Below, piece by piece: positions 48,034 through 56,234 of a stretch of 64,000 nt of DNA. The notes beneath the pieces are model-generated. The model saw nothing but the letters and a program-made list of their open reading frames with translations, ran no database searches and was not told the DNA's origin. Both the position numbers and the translations under genes were made by a program. Numbering within the stretch: position 1 is the first letter of the stretch; each line of letters starts with the position of its first letter. The stretch comes from Echinometra lucunter (Eukaryota; Echinodermata; Echinoidea; Camarodonta; Echinometridae), in NCBI GenBank assembly GCA_029962745.1, contig CM057156.1:31601853-31665852 (forward strand), read 5' to 3'.

Positions 48034-48558
48034 GGTCAACAAAATCGCAAAGAATAAGAGGAGCTTCCAACACACTTAGGCTGAAGGTATGGTAACTTTC
48101 TATCTCTTTTTATTCATGTGCCTTTTTCTTTTCTTCATTTTCCTACCAAAATTCCGATCTTTGAAAATCATACAGTTTTTTTTTCTTCAAATAAACATAG
48201 GCTAGAATAACTGAAAACAAGTCTATAATATCTGTTATTTTCCAAATATATACACCTTAATTTGAGAAATGCCAGTTGAAATTACAGAATGCATGTATAA
48301 TGGGTGCTAGTGGTGTCTTTTTACAATGTCACATACCTGTATGGAATTATTTCATCTTGATTACTCTCAGCTTTATCATCATAAATACAAGTGTCAAAAT
48401 GAAGTTTGTTTTATCGTCTTAAAACTCCATGTATTCAGTGATTTAGACTGCTGCACAGTTTTGCCTTGATATCTCATCTAAAGTCACTTCTTTTGATCTT
48501 ATAATCTCCTCCACAGCAACTAGAACTTAGAGAAACCCATGCAGTCGTACTGAGTTGA
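26848..48558 (+). CDS. TTLL6: Tubulin polyglutamylase, TTLL6/TTLL13-like (20 coding exons incl. alternatives)
   Basis: An ATP-grasp ligase of the tubulin-tyrosine-ligase-like family, which adds or elongates glutamate side chains on tubulin of cilia, basal bodies and axonemes. Exons: 26848-27077, 27640-27680, 28571-28689, 29629-29759, 30413-30569, 30943-31086, 31594-31679, 31873-32098, 32592-32773, 33342-33530, 35009-35204, 35640-35837, 38514-38636, 40043-40463, 40861-41004, 41747-41882, 48035-48086 and 48517-48558. Optional or alternative exons are 37266-38066/38090 and 43985-44099. All junctions are in phase, and the main form is 2817 nt (938 residues). Family hallmarks are the glycine loop 'GCQGKGIFIT', 'HLTNYAINKH', the Mg-binding 'EVNHSPSF' (split by an intron) and a basic microtubule-binding segment after the catalytic core. 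The start ATG at 26848 has a strong context (gaccATGG) with an in-frame stop upstream. The clade is clear; the choice of TTLL6 over TTLL13 is not. Confidence 0.88.
27640..27680 (+). CDS. TTLL6: TTLL exon 2 (41-nt microexon)
   Basis: Bounded by 'tttttacag' and 'G|gtgagt'. With the flanking bases it reads 'KIIGINLSSCKYES', the conserved lead-in to the TTL core. It is too short to appear as an open frame on its own. Confidence 0.85.
28571..28689 (+). CDS. TTLL6: TTLL exon 3
   Basis: From 'atcttacag' to 'CAA|gtaaga'. Encodes '(V)RRMSKKFGMKEVG' and 'DWTLYWTDWTVPLERVM', the start of the TTL domain. Confidence 0.9.
29109..29298. mobile_element. ~190-bp MITE-like element in TTLL intron 3
   Basis: The termini 'caggccttaaattt' and 'aatttaagtcctg' are inverted. 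Both flanks carry 'cctttg' (29103-29108 and 29299-29304), a possible target duplication. CAGG ends suggest a hAT-type element, though the duplication is only 6 bp. Confidence 0.5.
29629..29759 (+). CDS. TTLL6: TTLL exon 4
   Basis: From 'ttgtacag' to 'GA|gtaagt'. Encodes 'NHFPGMTEICRKDLLARN' and 'LKLFPKDYAIFPRTWVLPA', highly conserved in the family. Confidence 0.93.
30413..30569 (+). CDS. TTLL6: TTLL exon 5, ATP-binding loop
   Basis: From 'tttcatag' to 'AAG|gttagt'. Encodes 'KTYICKPESGCQGKGIFIT', the glycine-rich ATP-grasp loop, and 'HMVCQQYLSK'. Confidence 0.93.
30943..31086 (+). CDS. TTLL6: TTLL exon 6
   Basis: From 'ttcggcag' to 'GTT|gtaagt', 48 codons. Encodes 'PFLIDGFKFDFRIYVVVTSC' and 'GLVRFATVKY'; the D-x-R catalytic-core region is intact. 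Confidence 0.93.
31594..31679 (+). CDS. TTLL6: TTLL exon 7
   Basis: From 'gtttgcag' to 'AG|gtaaga'. Encodes 'DDVCMHLTNYAINKHSSDF', the conserved HLTNY motif. Confidence 0.93.
31873..32098 (+). CDS. TTLL6: TTLL exon 8
   Basis: From 'accctcaag' to 'GAG|gtaggt'. Encodes 'HNYRTCFP' and 'GFDIMLDKKLKPWLIE'. The final Glu is the Mg-binding residue of E-V-N, with V-N in the next exon. Confidence 0.93.
32592..32773 (+). CDS. TTLL6: TTLL exon 9
   Basis: From 'tcatgtag' to 'AG|gtatgg'. Encodes 'VNHSPSFHTDAKLDKEVKEG', the end of the catalytic centre, followed by a lysine/arginine-rich helix. Confidence 0.93.
33342..33530 (+). CDS. TTLL6: TTLL exon 10, microtubule-binding segment
   Basis: From 'ttcgacag' to 'AG|gtaaga'. 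Encodes 'EEYEDSYEKGAEAQLKYEEA' and 'GGFRRIYP', which align by pattern with the cationic microtubule-binding region of polyglutamylase TTLLs. Confidence 0.9.
33685..34680. other. Intron 10 segment, possibly transposon-derived
   Basis: More CpG-rich than its surroundings. It has a perfect 11-bp-stem hairpin at 33771-33803 ('ttggggcgact' / 'agtcgccccaa'), and 'agcccc' motifs repeat near 34531-34600. A 99-codon plus frame at 34016-34315 encodes 'KIMDKFLVRPGSAKR' and a Lys-rich stretch; it may be a relic of a transposon gene. No clear termini were found. Confidence 0.3.
35009..35204 (+). CDS. TTLL6: TTLL exon 11
   Basis: From 'tctcctag' to 'GAT|gtaaga'. Encodes 'QQREEIRAKQEKLEMMLKKK' and an Arg-rich linker 'RTRRRTRPTVPR'. 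Confidence 0.88.
35640..35837 (+). CDS. TTLL6: TTLL exon 12
   Basis: From 'cctatgtag' to 'AAT|gtgagt', 66 codons, phase 0 at both ends. Encodes 'EEEELERISALLQRDNLVRG'. Its symmetric phase allows splicing to exon 37266 or directly to 38514. Confidence 0.85.
35965..36596. mobile_element. ~630-bp MITE in TTLL intron 12
   Basis: The left end 'caatgggtgatttcaagttt' pairs with 'gaacctgaaatcacccattg' at the right end. The subterminal regions are full of 'ggtgttggtg' on the left and its complement 'caacaccaac' on the right. No transposase frame is present. Confidence 0.75.
37266..38090 (+). CDS. TTLL6: TTLL optional exon 13 (cassette to 38066 or terminal to 38090)
   Basis: Acceptor 'taaagcag' opens a phase-0 frame of 274 codons that ends in TGA at 38088-38090. 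It is Ser/Lys/Glu-rich, with no recognised domain ('EYHRLGLASSAPFSNS' near the start, 'SAVHV' at the end). A moderate phase-0 donor, GAG|gtagac at 38066/38067, would make it an 801-nt cassette exon (total protein 1205 residues). If it is terminal, the protein is 907 residues. No AATAAA was seen in the ~420 bp after the stop, so the cassette reading is slightly favoured. Confidence 0.65.
   Translation, partial: EYHRLGLASSAPFSNSVLAGHKNTFLHLDIPPYHRTPYRLLNRNKMSVSKSNNTGSTRCTLSSEKMTKASHVPEVFSYNMCKHSYYPSEMLVSKIETELETSISSRSVKKKSSSVPLLRIKINSLTKNQNNNSSGCLLESCPLPQDTPSKTSLSSLKSVSGADFLLGSLGDVASAGYCSDRISHLSEESPRKMELGKEQQRAHRNDIALTENPTNRTSCLFEESKRKTDLGMLEHEACRNHSQRWDRRLSKAVLDQKSNSHQNEKEEVDSAVHV
38514..38636 (+). 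CDS. TTLL6: TTLL exon 14
   Basis: From 'attgtgcag' to 'AAG|gtgatc', 41 codons, phase 0/0. Encodes 'YSATSRNFQSHGLSHSNSLS' and 'HNDPVWCTPNVQPFSEK'. Joins in frame to exons 12, 13 and 15. Confidence 0.75.
39584..39790. mobile_element. Possible mariner-like fragment in TTLL intron 14
   Basis: Begins 'tacgagggtcggttgcacag' after an AT-rich flank; this terminus is reminiscent of Tc1/mariner TIRs (from memory of the family pattern). It is followed by GC-richer sequence, including 'gtgcgcatgcgcg'. No matching right terminus was found, so it would be a 5' remnant. Confidence 0.3.
40043..40463 (+). CDS. TTLL6: TTLL exon 15
   Basis: From 'tttctag' to 'ACA G|gtacat', 140 codons plus one base. An alternative acceptor 6 bp later ('acgcag') would delete two residues. 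Encodes Pro/Gln/Gly-rich tail sequence 'MAKTQPQPPGGMPWPATSAG', an Ala run and 'GEWRIMDGGYARRIL'. Confidence 0.8.
40861..41004 (+). CDS. TTLL6: TTLL exon 16
   Basis: From 'actaaaaag' to 'TCA G|gtaaca', phase 1/1. Encodes 'TVQVRLNTRGGGGSNLNSTT' and 'NNNFPNLLKVGPTGANTSS'. The acceptor has a weak pyrimidine tract, but frame and content are consistent. Confidence 0.72.
41747..41882 (+). CDS. TTLL6: TTLL exon 17
   Basis: From 'ccacaccag' to 'AG|gtaggc', leaving phase 2. Encodes 'AMINLSVVSGPAPVVQRPDL' and 'RDTISSAPDPHSLR'. It can join 43985 or 48035, and both begin with G completing Arg. Confidence 0.78.
43985..44099 (+). CDS. TTLL6: TTLL alternative terminal exon 18
   Basis: From 'aacaaccag', it reads 'NEQLTKEEIWDLSRMDPKSP' and 'YRTLSGLLKDKYKRCM', then TGA at 44097-44099. 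If the internal 'T|gtatgt' donor were used, joining exon 48035 would give a stop after a few codons, so inclusion of this exon ends the protein either way. Confidence 0.65.
44691..44760. repeat. ~70-bp hairpin with poly-C loop
   Basis: 'gatgtgaatgtgaccatttt' is mirrored by 'aaaatagtcacattcatgtc', with G/C runs between. It is a short palindromic element in TTLL intron DNA. Confidence 0.6.
45908..46323. mobile_element. 416-bp piggyBac-type MITE (TTAA target sites)
   Basis: TTAA (45908-45911) is followed by 'cccattcgtgacag'. The right end is 'ctgtcacgaatggg' followed by TTAA (46320-46323). CCC...GGG termini inside TTAA duplications are the piggyBac signature. No transposase frame is present, so it is non-autonomous. 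It lies in the TTLL intron before exon 48035. Confidence 0.82.
46822..47169 (+). mobile_element. tRNA-derived SINE with LINE-like tail
   Basis: The head has A box 'tggtccagtgg' and B box 'ggttcgaatcc' about 45 bp apart. The body includes 'gtgggtaccc' and 'tggctggaatgctcccc'. The tail 'gtattaagcgctatgtaaat' leads into (ATT)n. It is not a tRNA gene, because the tRNA-like part runs into ~270 bp of SINE body. It lies in the TTLL intron, sense orientation. Confidence 0.88.
48000..48031. repeat. (CT)n microsatellite forming a splice-acceptor tract
   Basis: About 15 CT units run directly into 'cttag|G' of TTLL exon 48035, so the microsatellite is the polypyrimidine tract. Confidence 0.92.
48035..48086 (+). 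CDS. TTLL6: TTLL exon 19
   Basis: From 'ctctcttag' to 'AAG|gtatgg'. Joined to exon 17 it reads '(R)STKSQRIRGASNTLRLK'. Confidence 0.7.
48517..48558 (+). CDS. TTLL6: TTLL exon 20, terminal coding part
   Basis: From 'cctccacag', it encodes 'QLELRETHAVVLS' and TGA at 48556-48558. It completes a frame of exactly 939 codons from the ATG. Confidence 0.7.
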   Translation, partial: QLELRETHAVVLS

Positions 48559-49056
48559 CATCATCATCATAGAGACATGTATCATCACCACAGAGTGCAG
48601 TTCACTTCGACTGCCTGTTGATCCAGGAAGAAGGACCAGACCATTAAGAAGATCAGCAACCCTAACCCATGCTGTGGAGGTTTGGTTGGGTAGAAAGCAC
48701 TGCTCTTACTTCAGAGTCATTTCCATGGTTTGGATGAAAGTTCTGTGTATCACTTTGCTACGTTGATTGTGTGTTTTCATCTCAAAAATAAAATGTTGTG
48801 CCCATGGCCTTGAAAGAAAGTATGGTAAAAAATTCTGTAATGGCCGGCTGTACCTCGAAAGACTACATGTATGATTAGAAGGACCACACCTTTTTATCTT
48901 CTTGTTCCAGGTTTCTAAATGAAAACTGGACAAAAGTGACCCGTACTTGTATGTAAGGACTGCTTATCAACCTTTTGTTTCCCTTTAAGTTGTCTTTATA
49001 CATACAGGTTAGAGCATGCATTCCATGAAGTTGTCTAGAATTAAGCCATCCTTATC
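48559..49056 (+). other. Probable TTLL 3' UTR
   Basis: AATAAA at 48787-48792 is the first canonical polyadenylation signal after the stop. Another lies near 49222. No other feature is seen. Confidence 0.5.
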
Positions 49057-49494
49057 CAGGGTTATATTCAATTTAATGAGTAGAATAAGTCATTATTTTA
49101 CTTGGTATTCTATTAAAGTAAAATGATTGGCACGTATACAGGTCACATTTAAACATAATAGTAATCCAACTTTAAGGCAAAATATTCACTGATAACCATT
49201 GTTCTGTCACAAAGCCCATTTAAAATAATGCGCAATAAAGGCGTTGCATTGTTTGTGCAGTTAGAAAATTTACGTAGCATATCGTGACTGTGTATATATG
49301 AAGCTATATGCCAGCCAATCACACTTTCAAGTATTTTGCTTAAGTATGCTAGGTGGCTGTGTTAGGATTAGAGTAAAATACTTAGCCAAGAGATTCGATT
49401 GAATACCGAAGCTGGCATAGTATTTTACTTGAGCCAAAAACTGAGTAAAATCTTTAAAATCCTGATTTAAGTATCAAATTGAATACCGGCCCTG
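49057..49494. mobile_element. ~440-bp MITE-like element with CAGGG termini
   Basis: The left 'cagggttatattcaattt' and the right complement 'caaattgaataccggccctg' are inverted. Internal 'agtaaaat' motifs repeat in both orientations. The flanks show no clear 8-bp duplication. Confidence 0.5.
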
Positions 49495-50596
49495 AAGCTT
49501 TACTTCTAACAAGATGGGAACGGTGGTGATAATGTTTGTCCATGACCACCATTTCGTGCTGAATTGAAATAATTAAAATTGAAAGTATGGAATCAACATA
49601 TCTCAACATGCTGGTATTTAGTAAACGGTAAAGTTTTATTCACTGCTTCTGGCTGCCAGCCAGCATATATGAGGGTTATTTTTTATTAGAGACAAAACTA
49701 CATTTATGTATTCTTTTGTAAATTGAGCACATTTTTCAGGGGCATGGGTTGTGCATCTAATCACAATACCAGAAGAAAGTTTCCCCTTGAAACAACTCCA
49801 TGGTATATAGTCTGTAATTTTTCTTCGAAGTGTGTCGGCTGTTTTAAGTTGTGAACATACACATCCTTATTTCTATAGCTTGTTATTTTATGAGATTTCT
49901 TGTCTGGCTAAGGGCTAATTGTAGCTTTTCCATGAATATGGCTAACAATTGTTTTTGTTAGTGATATAGTGATTGCCTGTGAAGATGTTATACTTTTACT
50001 ATCATTTTTTTTTTTTTCATTTGAAGCAGACATTCTTCTAAGGTGAAAAGGTGATTAAAAGAAAGTATAAGGACTCTTTAATCCAGTATCAATGAATTGC
50101 TGAACAATGACAGCTACTTGTATACCAACTAGTCCAAGTATGTATACTTGTTATGGACTCCATTATGTGAAATTGCTAATGTGTTTTGTACCCAGTTATT
50201 TATTTCTTATTCAGTGATATGTTTTCACCCAAACATCCAAGGAAAAGTTTGACTTCCAGTTTTTATGACCTCTTTAGCATCGAGTGAGAAATAATGGTAA
50301 ATATGATTTTTCCCCTTTTGAGCCTTAGTAAAAGCACACCAAAGAATCACAATTACTCTGTATAGATTTGTAATAATAGAATTAAGAAACAGCTGTCTTT
50401 CATAGGAATTTGTTATTGTGCCTCTGTGCCATGTATCTATTTTCAAAAGCCTTCCTTTTTGTATGAATTGTGTACTTTCACCGACTTGAGTGACAAGGAG
50501 TCAGCTCTGTATTTTTTGGCCAATTCTTCTGTTCATTTTGGTGGATTTAGAAACCTAGCATCTTTGGTTTATGACTCTGTAATGCAAAAAGGTATT
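49495..50596. other. No gene recognised
   Basis: AT-rich intergenic sequence. Open frames are short and without family features. Confidence 0.4.
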
Positions 50597-50604
50597 CCTG
50601 CAAC

Positions 50605-50857
50605 CAAGGCCATACGCAAGAATTTTTTCTAGGGGGCCAGGAATATGTTCAATATTTGAGGGAACACGCAAGCAAGGGGACAAAGTGACTGAGCAGGAGC
50701 TTTTGCATTTTTAGAATTGAAATTTAATGATCTGGTGCACACTTTTGGTGAAATTTTCGGAAATTTTCAATTTAAAAAAAAGTATGAAAAAAGGGGGGCT
50801 GAAAATTTCGGGGGAGGGGGGGGGGGGGCAACTTCCCCCTATGTGCGTACGGCAATG
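50605..50857. mobile_element. 253-bp hAT-type MITE with 8-bp target duplication
   Basis: The flanking octamer 'cctgcaac' is at 50597-50604 and 50858-50865. The termini 'caaggccatacgca' and 'tgcgtacggcaatg' are imperfect inverted repeats. An internal G-rich run lies near 50812-50828. Confidence 0.75.
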
Positions 50858-50865
50858 CCTGCAAC

Positions 50866-52011
50866 TAAGCTGAGTATCTGTGTGTGTAGAACAGGAATTG
50901 GTTCTGTACTTTGGCTCTTTTCTTGAGGAGTTAGTCGTAAACAGTATAAATGTATTGTTTGACTTTCCCGTTCAGAATTGAGTAGAATTTTGTTGATATA
51001 CATGTAAGGATATTTAGACAATTTTATCATTTGTTTTACTCTGTGTGAATAGTGGCAGTGCTGTTACTCTGCAGTCTATACTGTGTTCTTTCATAGCAAG
51101 AAGATGGTGTCAGATTTTCCCTAAAACCACATCAATGTTACCACAAAATTTGGTACCGGTATTATGCATGTGATAGGTGCAAAGATTGATTGATCTGTAT
51201 TTTTGTAGAGAGATTTCATTAATTTTATTCTCTTGTATGTTAACAACAGAGCATAGATATTCAGAGAAAAATTCAGTGATGGTGTGAAATATTGCTTCAT
51301 TGTATTCCCATATTGATACTACTCCATTCCATATGTGCCTTGTGTTTCTTTATTTTTTGTATACCCATCAGTTTTTAATACTTTACCAATCTTGCCAGTA
51401 TTGGAATATGTGATGGCTTTCCTTTGTGAAGTATTCCGTCCACAGAATGCATGAGGTATTTTTATATTGTTATATAGTCTTGCAATTTCTATTCATGTAC
51501 AGATATATGTTTATAAATCTATGTAGTGGTGTGTATGTGTTGTAAACATCTTGTATACATCTATTGTGTAAATATGGATCTTATCATTTGGACCTTTTAA
51601 AAAGAATGGAATTGTGTCTTGAAAGCATATTTTAAGGTTTGCCTATTTAGGTTTCCTTGTATACCTTAGAGAAAGTTTAAAGAGTTATGGGATCTGCACC
51701 CCAATATTCCTTCCAGTAAACCAAACAATTTTTTTAATGAATAAATGAATACCGGTAAATATAAAATGTTACTATTAAAGTTAGCAGTATTTATTCACAG
51801 AACAGTTTTTCCACGGGCTGCATTCGGATTTGTGAATATAACAGGATAAGGGCTCTATGTTCTGACATCCTTATTCCTGATACATTTTCAACATTATAGT
51901 TGACTGTTTAAGAAGGAAGTGATGGAGTAGCGACTCACATGCTTAACACATTGGTCTGTGTGTAAAATGTCCTGTGGGCATAGATGTGAATTGTGCTTTT
52001 CATTGAAACCA
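50866..52011. other. No gene recognised
   Basis: AT-rich intergenic DNA. Nothing supportable was seen. Confidence 0.4.
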
Positions 52012-52579
52012 TTAAAGGGAAAGTCCACCCCAGAAGTTTCACTGTTTAAATAAAAAGAGTTAAATTTGAACAACATTTTAAAAAAGAAATGAGCAAAATC
52101 AGTCAAAGAATAAGAAAGTTACACTCATTTACATTTTCTAATAAATTACTCTCGGCTCTGCAAATTGGCAACACTGATGACATCATATGCGAGCAACTTT
52201 CCATTCACTTTGTACATGAAATTTCACATTTTCTCATTCTTCTTGGAAGTTACACATTTTCTCACCCCATAGTCAAAGTATGTTATGTAAAAAGCAATTC
52301 TTCTGAACGTACATTGACTATGGGGGTTAGAAAATGTTTAACTTCCAAGAAAATTGAGAAAATGTGAAATTTCATGAACAAAGTGAATGGAAAGCTGCTC
52401 GTATATGATGTCATCAGTGTTGCCAATTTGCAGAGCGGAAAGTAATTTACTAGAAAATGTAAATGAGTGTAATTTTCATATTCTTTGACCAATTTTGCTC
52501 ATTTCTTTTTTAAAATGCTGTTCAAATTTAACTCCTTTTATTGAAACAGGGAAACTTCTGGGGTGGACTTTGCCTTTAA
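52012..52579. mobile_element. ~570-bp palindromic foldback MITE
   Basis: The left end 'ttaaagggaaagtccacccc' pairs with 'ggggtggactttgcctttaa' at the right end. The arms pair for most of ~255 bp around a loop near 52275-52310. TTAA stands at both extremes. The opposed frames 52089-52367 (+) and 52283-52492 (-) are mirror images of the two arms and are not genes. Confidence 0.88.
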
Positions 52580-53149
52580 GTGATATATGTGGTTTCACGC
52601 TTTTATTAGTTTCTTGTGATGGTTCATGCCATCCATCTACTCCTTAATTAACAATTTAGATGTACTTACTGTTTGGTTTTCCTGTTACCTTGCTGTGACC
52701 AAACCCAAAGCTAACGCTACCTTTCAGCATTAATGAATATTGCAATGGGAATGAAATTTCCCCCATTTGTTACCTTTTGAAAAAAATCAATCCACAGCAT
52801 TATTTTGTGGGGATTTTTCCCAGCCTTTGGAAGCTTAAAGGTTTGTGTCATGATGTGTATTTTATTCATTGGTTTTTAATGTTAAGAGATAAACAAAGTT
52901 GGCAGATTTTAGCAGATATTGTTTGTGTTTTACTGTCCTACTCAATTTCACTTGTTAATTCAAAGATATTATATTTCTGACATAGTGCTATTGATAGATG
53001 TTTTATGTTCTTTCATCGTAATGAATACGTAGTGCACCAGACTTTTTCTGTAACACAGTAATCGTAATCCTGAGCTGAAAATGTATCTTAGAAAATGAAA
53101 CAGAATGACCCTTTTTGCTGGAGGCATTTTCATATTACATGTATTTTTA
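52580..53149. other. No gene recognised
   Basis: AT-rich intergenic DNA; nothing supportable. Confidence 0.4.
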
Positions 53150-53480
53150 TGCCTCGGCCCACCGAAGGTGGTGCTGGAATCCTTATGTTTTGGGGGTTGT
53201 CTGTCTGTCCCCCTTATTCTTCTCACAATATCTCAATAACTGTTTTAGGTACGTAGCTCAAGAACCATTTGAGGAGTGAACTTCAAACTTGGTGCTAGTA
53301 TGCATCACCATAGGAAGGCAAACTGATTAGATTCATAGGTCAAATGTCGTAGATGTATATGCATGAAATAGTGTTGTCAATATATTTCAACTATTTTGTA
53401 TGCATGACTCTGAGCAGTCAAGGTGATCAGACTTTTGGGTTATTAGGTCAAAGATCAGAAGTCAAATTGGTTCCTTAAAC
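53150..53480. repeat. Probable dispersed repeat ('tgtctgtctgtcc' type)
   Basis: 'tgcctcggcccaccgaaggt' followed by 'gttttgggggttgtctgtct' and the phrase 'caaacttggtgctagtatgc' resemble a dispersed repeat class common in marine invertebrate genomes. The assignment is from pattern memory only. Confidence 0.35.
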
Positions 53481-54096
53481 AAGTAATTATAGGTTTTTAT
53501 ATTGGTTATCACAAAAATTCAAGCCACGAAGATAACTGAATATAGACGGAGATATATAGGAGACTCGGTCGCATTTATCTTGTTTTATGAGTAATGCTGT
53601 AATGAGTTTGCGTGTTGGTAGTTTAGTGAGAATAGATATACTGTACACGTTGAAATTATTTCTAAACATTTTGTAAAAAGACAGATTAATTGAATTTCAA
53701 ATGAAATATTTTCATGAGATTAGTTCATATATTAAAATGAGTCTCATTTTCAGGGATGTGGTTCTCTTCCTTGTACTTTGCAATTATATTGCCTGATTAC
53801 TGCAAGAAAATAAATTGATGATTTATGTAAAGTTGTAAGTCGGAATGTGTTAATCGTCTTCATTTCCGTATATTGAAAAGGATCTTTCTCAACCACTGTT
53901 GTTCGTGTGTGGTATAATTCCTAAATTATGCAAATAACTGATATGAAGTATGACTGGAATTCTATTAATAATAATGAAGTATCTCAAAGAGGGTTAGCAT
54001 ATTCCCAGGTGCTAGGCAGTGAGACCACACAAAAGAAATTCAAAGTCATTTGAAATCCAAATGAGGTATGATCCTCAGTCTATGAATAGGGCATGT
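53481..54096. other. No gene recognised
   Basis: AT-rich intergenic DNA; nothing supportable. Confidence 0.4.
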
Positions 54097-54366
54097 CACT
54101 ATGAACATGGCGGACAAAGAAAGCGGACAAAGTAAACAACCTCTCATTCTACCCTTCACAATGGTTCTGGTAGTCAAAAGAACATCCCTTCATAGCTATT
54201 ATGTTTAATCATGTAGTTCCAGGTGAATATGCATGTGACACCTGTTCCACATATTTTAGACAATAGCAGTGAAGGGATGTTCTTTTGACTACCAGAACCA
54301 TTGTGAAGGGTAGAATGAGGGGTTGTTTATTTTGTCCGCTTTCTTTGTCCGTCGTGTTCATAGTGT
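54097..54366. mobile_element. ~270-bp foldback element, ~105-bp stem
   Basis: 'cactatgaacatggcggaca', 'ctacccttcacaatggttct' and 'ggtagtcaaaagaacatccc' are mirrored by 'gggatgttcttttgactacc', 'agaaccattgtgaagggtag' and 'tgtccgtcgtgttcatagtg', around a ~60-bp loop. Confidence 0.85.
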
Positions 54367-55754
54367 GTGTACTCAGAGGGTAAAGAGTCTGGTGTTGTAA
54401 TTAAAAAGCAAATTGTTTTTCTTGTAAGGAATGCTATTATCATTTAGGTATCAGAAGGTACCTTTGTGGCTAATGTACACCAGTCATATCCTTCAAGAAA
54501 TTTTTTCATGAACATTCTCTTTATAGAATGGTCCTTCAACGAGGTCAAGAACACATAATATTATAAAAGGTTGTATTACTTTATTTTATAACATCGTTAT
54601 TCACTTGATAGTGTTGTAGTAGAAATGGAAGGCAGGCATGTTCCATTAACTGTGAGTGGCTGCATACATGTATAATATAGACCTCTCTATGCAAAATGGT
54701 GTCCAAAATTTGTCATGAACAAGCCACGAGACAGTTTTCGTGATTACAAGTCATTTCACACAAACACTAGGGAGGGATCTTCACAGAAGATTATTAAAGG
54801 TTGGGAACCTTTATCGACTTGTACTTCATTATTACTAATGGATTCCAATTATACTTTATATTATTTGCATATTTAGAAATCTACTAAATAACATTCGTAC
54901 AAGTCTTCAGAGGACTAGCATATTGGAAAAATATAATTCGATGCTCCAAACGTCTATTTGCAGCAATTTTCTTTCGGGGGAGGGGGGGGGGGGGAGGTGG
55001 TGCTTGCTGTTGATATATACTCAGCCCCCATTGACTAATCGAAAATATTAGATGGGTTACTTAAAACAAGGTTTCTGATTGGTCAGAAGCCATTGCGTAA
55101 TTCGTTATATGGCCACGACCGTGCTATATAACGTCGTTATATTGCACGCTAATTTGTGTACAAAATCCATTAAGCAAATGTATCGATAACTTAAAACTTA
55201 TCTATAATACGGAGTTCGTTGCACTTTATCAAAGGATTTTGCAATGTTGATAGCTTTGTGAGCCCCGATTCCCATCTCGTATAACGCATAGTACATGCTG
55301 TCGTCAAATATACCATAAAATGTGCATCCATAGATAAAGAATTTCTCTCGTGCACTATAATTTATATCGGCCTCGATGACATTATAATGCACTTGAGAAA
55401 TTCTAAAACTATGAATGCACATTCAACTCCAGAGCATGCACTATATGTATAATATTGATCGAATAGATCTTAAAAGCACCACTTAATTTTGTAGCATTTA
55501 TTATCATGTAATAGCTAGGATGTTATATAGCTAAAGGGTGTTGTGTGTGATTATAGGAATATGAACGAAATTCGTTTTGCATATATGCATGGATTCATGA
55601 AGATTTACTTCTTGAAAAGTTACAAAAAGATGATGTAACTGAATAAGAAAGCCTGGTGGGAAATAAAACATGAATCGCATTCTGTATGTTGCATTCATAC
55701 CTTAAGTATAGGTTTGCTTTTAATGAGTCAGAAAAGTGTGTTATTTCGAGGCAT
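54367..55754. other. No gene recognised
   Basis: Includes a G-rich run near 54976-54997 and a 74-codon minus frame (55198-55422; 'FFIYGCTFYGIFDDSMYYAL') that I cannot assign. It may be repeat-derived because the flanks contain small dyads ('gttatatggccac' / 'gctatataac'). Confidence 0.35.
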
Positions 55755-55885
55755 CAGGGCCCCATGTCATAAAAACTTGTTATCAATAACAAATTGCAAT
55801 AACTGTTATAAGCTACTGAAATCCTTGCATCTGCTTGGCTTGGAGCAAATTTGTCATAGAAATGTGGCAGTTGTTACATGATCAT
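55755..55885. mobile_element. Degenerate MITE related to 2012-2150
   Basis: The core 'gttataagctactgaaatcc' and 'ggagcaaatttgtcat' match 'gttataagctactgaaaatc' and 'gagcaaattagtca' at 2.05-2.11 kb. The left end 'cagggccccatgtcataaaa' is preserved and the right arm is eroded. Confidence 0.65.
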
Positions 55886-55896
55886 AATTCCTTCTC

Positions 55897-55922
55897 CTCT
55901 CTCTCTCTCTCTCTCTCTCTCT
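55897..55922. repeat. (CT)n microsatellite
   Basis: About 13 CT units. Confidence 0.9.
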
Positions 55923-56234
55923 TCATGATTTTAAACGCTTACGAAAGTACTTTCAAAACATAATACTCTGAAAACTTCAATTTCATTGTGTAGCATGCAG
56001 TGATCATGCAGCATGTTATATCCAGTTGAGCAAAGACGAATACATGAGCTGCAAACAGGCCTTCGATATGACAAAAGCATACAACACGGAGAAAACAAGA
56101 CCAAGACTGTTTGTATTTTGTGTATAATAACGCCACAAATTTGAAAATAACTTATTTTTGTATACTTCGTACTTTCGAATATCAGTGTGAACTTAAAAAT
56201 ATGTAAATATGTACAAGTATATACTTGGGGATGT

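Noticed and set aside
52089..52492. Two opposed 'genes' of 92 and 69 codons
   Set aside because: Their peptides mirror each other because the DNA is a palindrome; neither has a start context or family match.
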